NCBI GenBank assembly: GCA_964601205.1
Contig: CAZRML010000031.1
Span: 1-36,478 of the forward strand
DNA: 36,478 nt
Direction: 5' to 3'
Origin: JAQVEM01 sp964601205
Lineage (GTDB): Bacteria > Actinomycetota > Humimicrobiia > Humimicrobiales > Humimicrobiaceae
Shown here: positions 32,235 to 36,478 of the stretch, piece by piece
Layout of the letters: each line of letters begins with the position of its first letter
Position numbering within the stretch: position 1 is the first letter of the stretch
Program-made: the position numbers and the translations under genes
Notes under the pieces: model-generated
The model's database searches: none
Told to the model about the DNA's origin: nothing
What the model saw: only the letters and a program-made list of their open reading frames with translations

Positions 32235-33653
32235 ATGAAAGAAAAAATTAAAAATAAATTTCCTTTATTTATGGTTATTATTGCGTTAGCAATAGTTTCA
32301 ATTACTTCACTAACTTTATATTCCTGTAATGATACCGCTGATATTCTAAAAAGCCAGGGCACCTTTGAAGTTGCCAGAGGTGATATCGTCCAGACCATAA
32401 GCACCAGCGGTTATGTGGACAGCAGCGATAGGAACGATTATTCTCCTGCGGTTTCAGGTGAAGTTTTATACTCACTAAGACAGGGAGATATTTTCAATAA
32501 AGGTGATATTTTACTGGAAATAGATAACAGCCAGCAGCAGCTTCTGATCGCACAGGCTGAAGAGAATCTTAATTCAGCCAGAAACTCCCTGGATACAGCC
32601 AGGATAAACTACCAGCAGGCACTTGATTCAAATCACATAGCAATACAGCTTGCAGAAACCGGTTCCATGCAGTCAGAGTTATCTGCCAGAAATGCTTTTA
32701 CCGCTTTAGAGAATGCAAATAATATGGCAGATAAATCAAAGGAAAGCGCCAGGGTTGCTTTAGAAAATGCTGAAAAGTTGCTCCAAGAAGCTAAAGGCGA
32801 GCCCCCTATTCCCGATACCCAGCTGGCCCAGTATGAGGCCAATGTGGAATCTGCACGGGCAAGTTACGAATCTGCTAAAGCACAGGGAACTTCCCAATCA
32901 AAATCAGCAGAAGGCTCTTATGAACAGTCACTCTTAAACCAGTCCACCACCTACTGGTCAAACCTTTCCAGCACCCGGTCTGCCCGGACACAGATTGACC
33001 TTGCTGCCAAAAATATAGCGCTGGCAGAATCACAGCTAAAATTATCGGAAATAAACCTGGAAATGGCTAAATTAGATTCGGAAAATAATATAATTTATGC
33101 ACCATATGATGGTATGGTATTGTCATCGACCTATAAGGAAGGTCAGTACGCCAGCCCGGGGATGAACGCCATTTCTGTAATAAGTAATGATTTTGTAATA
33201 AAGGCAGATATAAATGAAATTGATGTGGTTAATATTAAAGAAGGGCAGGATGTAGATATAACACTGGATGCTTACTATGATAATAAATTCAGTGGTAAGA
33301 TAACCGGGATTTCTCCCATCTCCACCAATATAGGCGGGGTGGTTTCTTTTGAGCTGACAGTAACACCGGAAACCGAAAATTCTCCCCCGCTTCTATACGG
33401 ACTTTCTGCAAGTCTGGATATAACTACTTCCACAGTTGAAGATGTCCTGTATGTTCCCGTACAATCAATATATGAGGAGGATGGGAATACCTATATAGAC
33501 CTGGTTACCGGAGACGGAGCTATAGAAAAAAGACAGATTACCACCGGAGTATTTAATTATGATTATATTGAAATAAAATCAGGACTTAGCGAAGGAGATA
33601 AAATACTGGTTTCACCGGTTAATTATACCCCTGCCGGAAGTCTCCCTATTTAG
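32235..33653 (+). CDS. membrane fusion protein (HlyD/MacA-like) of an ABC exporter
   Basis: The periplasmic-adaptor-type subunit that works with a MacB-like transporter. 472 residues: a hydrophobic N-terminus (9-29) ending LYSC, a weak lipobox, so it is either a lipoprotein at Cys31 or anchored by the helix. Then the first biotinyl-lipoyl half (YSPAVSGEVLYSLRQGDIFNKGDILLEID), a long Ala/Gln/Ser-rich coiled-coil hairpin (about 95-270), the second lipoyl half (IIYAPYDGMVLSS-x-x-EGQYASPGM) and a beta-barrel with IDVVNIKEGQDVDITLDAY. The C-terminal DGAIEKRQITTG domain completes the fold. The ribosome site AAGGG precedes ATG 32235. No TolC-like gene is adjacent, so export across a single membrane is more likely. 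Confidence 0.9.
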   Translation: MKEKIKNKFPLFMVIIALAIVSITSLTLYSCNDTADILKSQGTFEVARGDIVQTISTSGYVDSSDRNDYSPAVSGEVLYSLRQGDIFNKGDILLEIDNSQQQLLIAQAEENLNSARNSLDTARINYQQALDSNHIAIQLAETGSMQSELSARNAFTALENANNMADKSKESARVALENAEKLLQEAKGEPPIPDTQLAQYEANVESARASYESAKAQGTSQSKSAEGSYEQSLLNQSTTYWSNLSSTRSARTQIDLAAKNIALAESQLKLSEINLEMAKLDSENNIIYAPYDGMVLSSTYKEGQYASPGMNAISVISNDFVIKADINEIDVVNIKEGQDVDITLDAYYDNKFSGKITGISPISTNIGGVVSFELTVTPETENSPPLLYGLSASLDITTSTVEDVLYVPVQSIYEEDGNTYIDLVTGDGAIEKRQITTGVFNYDYIEIKSGLSEGDKILVSPVNYTPAGSLPI

Positions 33654-33659
33654 ATTAAA

Positions 33660-33691
33660 TAATGATATGGTAATTACTAATGATATGGTAA
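33660..33691 (+). repeat. direct repeat duplicating the ABC ATPase start region
   Basis: TAATGATATGGTAA occurs at 33660-33673 and again at 33678-33691, 18 bp (six codons) apart. Each copy contains an in-frame ATGGTA, giving two possible start codons, 33667 and 33685. Confidence 0.85.
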
Positions 33692-34452
33692 CCAACAGCA
33701 GTAATATTGTCATAAAAACAACTGAAATTACCAAGGTTTACAGGATAGGCAACATTAGAGTTAACGCCCTGCGGGGAATAAATCTCGAAATAAGAAAGGG
33801 TGAATTTGTTGCTGCAATGGGGCCTTCTGGTTCAGGAAAATCAACTTTAATGAATATTATCGGATGCCTTGATATACCCACATCCGGGCATTATTATCTC
33901 AATAATACAGACATAAGTAAGCTTGACGATAACCAACTGGCAAATATCAGAAACAAGGAAGTTGGCTTTGTATTTCAGACATTTAATCTTCTTTCCAGAA
34001 CAAATATTTATGGAAATGTTGAACTTCCCATGATTTATTCTACGGAAAGAGTGGTAAATAAAAAAAAGAAAATACTGGACTCTATAGAGTCCGTGGGTCT
34101 GACGGGCCTTATTAAACACAGACCCAATGAAATTTCAGGGGGAGAAAAACAGAGAGTGGCCATTGCAAGGGCCCTGGTCAATCAACCTTCCATAATACTT
34201 GCAGACGAACCCACGGGAAATCTTGATTCAAGAACAGGTGAAGAGATTATAGCCATATTCCAAAAATTAAACCGCGGGGGTAAAACTATAATATTAGTTA
34301 CCCACGAAATGGATATAGCAAAGCACACCCATAGAATCATTTATTTAAGAGACGGTATTATTCACGGGGAGGAAGAAGTCAAAAACCAGATATCCGCAGA
34401 AGAGAAATTGAGCCAGATGCCAGAGCTCGAAGATAGGCTAAAAGCAAATTGA
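33667..34452 (+). CDS. MacB/LolD-type ABC exporter ATPase
   Basis: Cytoplasmic ATPase that powers the downstream permease. 261 residues from ATG 33667; a second in-frame ATG at 33685 lies in a duplicated copy of the same sequence, and neither has a clear ribosome site. Walker A GPSGSGKST (52-60), Q-loop VFQTFNLL, signature ISGGEKQR, Walker B IILADEPTGNLD and switch His THEMD are all present; ADEPTGNLD is characteristic of the MacB/LolD/FtsE group. The C-terminal 25 residues are a charged tail beyond the usual ~230. It is 13 bp after the MFP gene and 12 bp before the permease. Confidence 0.92.
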   Translation: MVITNDMVTNSSNIVIKTTEITKVYRIGNIRVNALRGINLEIRKGEFVAAMGPSGSGKSTLMNIIGCLDIPTSGHYYLNNTDISKLDDNQLANIRNKEVGFVFQTFNLLSRTNIYGNVELPMIYSTERVVNKKKKILDSIESVGLTGLIKHRPNEISGGEKQRVAIARALVNQPSIILADEPTGNLDSRTGEEIIAIFQKLNRGGKTIILVTHEMDIAKHTHRIIYLRDGIIHGEEEVKNQISAEEKLSQMPELEDRLKAN

Positions 34453-34464
34453 GGTTAACATAAA

Positions 34465-35694
34465 ATGAAAAGATTCTTTGAAAACATAAAAATTGCCTTC
34501 CAGGCCCTGTTCCTAAATAAAATGAGGTCTTTTCTTACCATGCTGGGAATTATCATAGGGGTGGGGGCTGTTGTAGCAATGCTGTCAATTGGAACCGGCG
34601 CCCAGCAGTCCGTGGTAGAGAGTGTCCAGGGCATTGGCTCCAATCTTATCATAATATCTCCCGGAAATCCCGAAGGAAGCAACACCGGAATGGAAATGAT
34701 GTTAAGCGGACAGCAGTCAAAATTAGAAGCAGGTGACCTTGAGGCAATAAAAAGAGAGGCGACACTTATAACAGAAGCTGCCCCAGTAATTTTTAACTCA
34801 TCAGTCATCTCTTATTCAAATAAAAGTACCCGTACATCGGTATATGCATCATCGGAAAAGGGAGTAGAACTCTATAATATGGATATAGATAGAGGCAAGT
34901 TTTACAGCAGAAGTGATGTTTCAAACGCCTCAAACGTAGCAGTAATAGGACAGTCAACCATTAAAAAATTATTCGGCAATATAGACCCCATTGGAAAGAT
35001 AATTAAAATTGACGGCAAAAATTTTAAGGTGATAGGGACACTCAAACCCAGGGGAACCGATATGTTTGGCAATGACCAGGATGACTTCGTAAGCGTTCCG
35101 GTAACAACTGCTCAGGATAAGCTTTACGGGATTGACTCATATAATATGATACTGGCCCAGAGTGTAAGTGAAGACAGAATAGACGCCGCCAGCGAAGAAA
35201 TAAAATCCATATTAAGGAAATACAGAAATATCAGATTCGGAGAAAAAGATGACTTCAGTGTTCAGAATCAGACCCAGATACTTGATATTGTCAGTTCTAT
35301 TACCGGAATATTTACGGTAGTTATTGCAGGTATCGCAAGCATTTCTCTACTTGTCGGGGGTATCGGAATAATGAATATCATGCTGGTCTCCGTTACCGAG
35401 AGAACCAGAGAAATAGGGATAAGAAAAGCCATAGGAGCTAAAAACAGAGATATACTTATCCAGTTTCTGGTAGAAAGTACCGTGTTAAGCATAACCGGAG
35501 GAATTTTTGGAATCCTGTTTGCAGTAATGGTATCTGCGATACTTACCAGGTTCACTGTCCTGGATACATTCATAACTATGATGCCCATAATCATCGCCTT
35601 AAGCTTCTCTATGGTAGTGGGCCTTTTCTTTGGCATTTATCCCGCAATGCGTGCCGCAAGACTCAACCCGATAGATGCCTTAAGATATGAGTAA
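34465..35694 (+). CDS. MacB-type ABC permease (MacB_PCD + FtsX)
   Basis: The membrane subunit of the mechanotransmission-type exporter; 409 residues. The order is N-terminal cytoplasmic helix ENIKIAFQALFLNKMRSFL, TM1 (about 21-45, TMLGIIIGVGAVVAMLSIG), a large extracytoplasmic MacB_PCD domain (about 46-270), then three TM helices of the FtsX domain (about 280-400), with SLLVGGIGIMNIMLVSVTERTREIGIRKAIGA as the conserved coupling segment. It ends PIDALRYE, the usual MacB terminus. ATG 34465 follows GAGG about 9 nt upstream. Such MFP-ATPase-permease sets export peptides, lipoproteins, macrolides or lipids; the cargo is not evident here. It converges with the isochorismatase gene, 7 bp apart. Confidence 0.92.
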   Translation: MKRFFENIKIAFQALFLNKMRSFLTMLGIIIGVGAVVAMLSIGTGAQQSVVESVQGIGSNLIIISPGNPEGSNTGMEMMLSGQQSKLEAGDLEAIKREATLITEAAPVIFNSSVISYSNKSTRTSVYASSEKGVELYNMDIDRGKFYSRSDVSNASNVAVIGQSTIKKLFGNIDPIGKIIKIDGKNFKVIGTLKPRGTDMFGNDQDDFVSVPVTTAQDKLYGIDSYNMILAQSVSEDRIDAASEEIKSILRKYRNIRFGEKDDFSVQNQTQILDIVSSITGIFTVVIAGIASISLLVGGIGIMNIMLVSVTERTREIGIRKAIGAKNRDILIQFLVESTVLSITGGIFGILFAVMVSAILTRFTVLDTFITMMPIIIALSFSMVVGLFFGIYPAMRAARLNPIDALRYE

Positions 35695-35701
35695 TATAAA
35701 G

Positions 35702-36256
35702 CTATTTTACCAGGCCCAGAGTTTCCTTAAATTCAGCTGTCCCTGCTTTTTCTAAAAGCTCGTATATTATCATTTCTGTAGAAGTAACCATTACCCCGCT
35801 CTGTATCATGCGCTGCAATCCAATATCCCGGTTTTCCGGTGTTCTTGATGTTACAGCATCACTTACAACACTGACATTATAATCAGCCAGTAAATCCAGA
35901 GCAGTCCGGGTTATGCATATATGGGTTTCAATACCGGCAAGAATGATATTTTTCCTTGATAATTTACTTAGCTTTTCAGCAAACTGGCTGCATTTGAAGG
36001 CACTGAATTCAATCTTTTTTATGGGTTCAAAATTTGATATTTCAGATGTGATTTCTTTTATAGTAGGCCCCAGCTTCTCCTGCTCGGTTATTACCACCGG
36101 GAGGTCAATGATCTTTGCAAACTTAACCAGTTTAACTAAATTAGCTATAAGCTTATCGCGATTATTCATTACTTTTATAAGCCTTTCCTGGACATCAATA
36201 ACCGCTAAAACACTATCTCTCCTGGTAAAAAATTGATTTCCTGAGCTGCTTTTCAC
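35702..36256 (-). CDS. isochorismatase-family cysteine hydrolase (YcaC-like)
   Basis: A small cytoplasmic alpha/beta hydrolase, 184 residues. The catalytic triad expected for the family is visible: Asp21 in LAVIDVQ, Lys81 in KKIEFSAF and Cys114 in GIETHICI, the last preceded by the non-proline cis-bond region LAGIE. VVSDAVTSRTPENRDIGLQRM is the conserved C-terminal segment seen in YcaC-like proteins, whose natural substrates are mostly unknown (amides or isochorismate-like esters). GTG at 36256 is the start, with AAGGA about 12 nt upstream. Monocistronic; no siderophore or nicotinate genes accompany it. Confidence 0.88.
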   Translation of the reverse strand: MKSSSGNQFFTRRDSVLAVIDVQERLIKVMNNRDKLIANLVKLVKFAKIIDLPVVITEQEKLGPTIKEITSEISNFEPIKKIEFSAFKCSQFAEKLSKLSRKNIILAGIETHICITRTALDLLADYNVSVVSDAVTSRTPENRDIGLQRMIQSGVMVTSTEMIIYELLEKAGTAEFKETLGLVK

Positions 36257-36317
36257 TTTTTTATTATTCCTTATTTTATTTACAATCTTATAATCAGTCT
36301 TTCTTTCAATGTTAATT

Positions 36318-36347
36318 ATAATAACAACAGAGCAAATATAGTGTCAA
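36318..36347 (-). promoter_or_regulatory. promoter of the isochorismatase-family gene
   Basis: On the minus strand, consensus TTGACA (36347-36342), an 18-bp spacer and TATTAT (36323-36318), about 60 nt before the GTG start, leaving room for the ribosome site. Good -35 box; the spacer is one base over optimal. Confidence 0.55.
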
Positions 36348-36478
36348 TGGCCATATTATCTATCGGCTTTCCGGTAATGCAAAGGAGCCGGCCCTGTCAA
36401 TATAGCCAGGGTCATTTATACAGGAAATGATAGAATCAGGGTAAACTTTGAAAGCCCGAATGATTTTGAAGCAAAACC

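Noticed and set aside
32063..32404. 113-residue open frame on the minus strand
   Set aside because: It covers the promoter and operators of the MFP operon and the first 170 bases of the MFP gene; antisense shadow.
36330..36478. Short open readings on both strands at the right edge (a 38-residue one on minus ending at a stop, one on + running off the end)
   Set aside because: Neither has a recognisable family motif and the minus one overlaps the isochorismatase promoter region; too short to choose a strand.
1..36478. CRISPR arrays, IS elements, rRNA genes
   Set aside because: No regularly spaced repeats, transposase genes or rRNA-like sequence seen anywhere in the window.

Overview
The window is an AT-rich bacterial chromosome segment. 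The housekeeping order glmU-prs-rplY-pth-mfd-(parvulin)-mazG, with ftsB, ppx and eno close by, is a Gram-positive-type cluster. Bacillus has glmU-prs-ctc-pth-mfd-mazG-divIC. Mycobacterium has pth-rplY-prsA-glmU, mfd-mazG and eno-ftsB-ppx in one neighbourhood. With all of these together plus low GC, I favour an uncultivated, deep-branching low-GC relative of Actinomycetota. This is inference from gene order only; Firmicutes-like ancestry is not excluded.

Layout. (1) 1-5185: sugar module on +, namely beta-phosphoglucomutase (start cut off) overlapping a GH65 inverting disaccharide phosphorylase, then a divergent MFS permease (-) and a TauE/SafE exporter (+). (2) 5186-9196: accessory island, all genes on +. 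It holds a DUF4143-type AAA ATPase, two different BrnT/BrnA-type toxin-antitoxin pairs and a DUF3267 membrane metalloprotease. They are separated by related AT-rich repeats that look like tRNA 3' ends, and the island abuts tRNA-Leu(UAA). Most island genes have a good promoter whose -10 box sits only 6-9 nt before the start codon, so their mRNAs are probably leaderless. (3) 9189-13020: tRNA-Leu, ppx and ftsB (-), then a KtrB/KtrA potassium uptake pair (+). (4) 13067-25012 (-): pyk, mazG, a parvulin isomerase, mfd, pth, rplY, prs, a shortened and frameshifted glmU, a small Cys-motif protein, ogt and a cobalamin adenosyltransferase. (5) 25056-30355 (-): cobQ, btuD (with an extra C-terminal domain), btuC and btuF behind a cobalamin riboswitch with a visible terminator and antiterminator. 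(6) 30498-31913 (-): eno and a possible 38-residue ORF after it. (7) 32161-35694 (+): membrane-fusion protein, ABC ATPase and MacB-type permease behind a promoter with tandem palindromic operators. (8) 35702-36256 (-): isochorismatase-family hydrolase. The last ~220 bases hold its promoter and no gene I can call.

The genes suggest a heterotroph that phosphorolyses an alpha-linked disaccharide into glycolysis (GH65, PgmB, Eno, Pyk), takes up corrinoids under riboswitch control and adenosylates them, exports a compound through an MFP/MacB pump, and carries a stack of defence- or addiction-like cassettes at a tRNA-Leu hotspot. The most unusual items are the repeat-separated cassette island with palindromic or leaderless promoters, and GlmU, which lacks most of its acetyltransferase domain and has an out-of-frame C-terminal tail.
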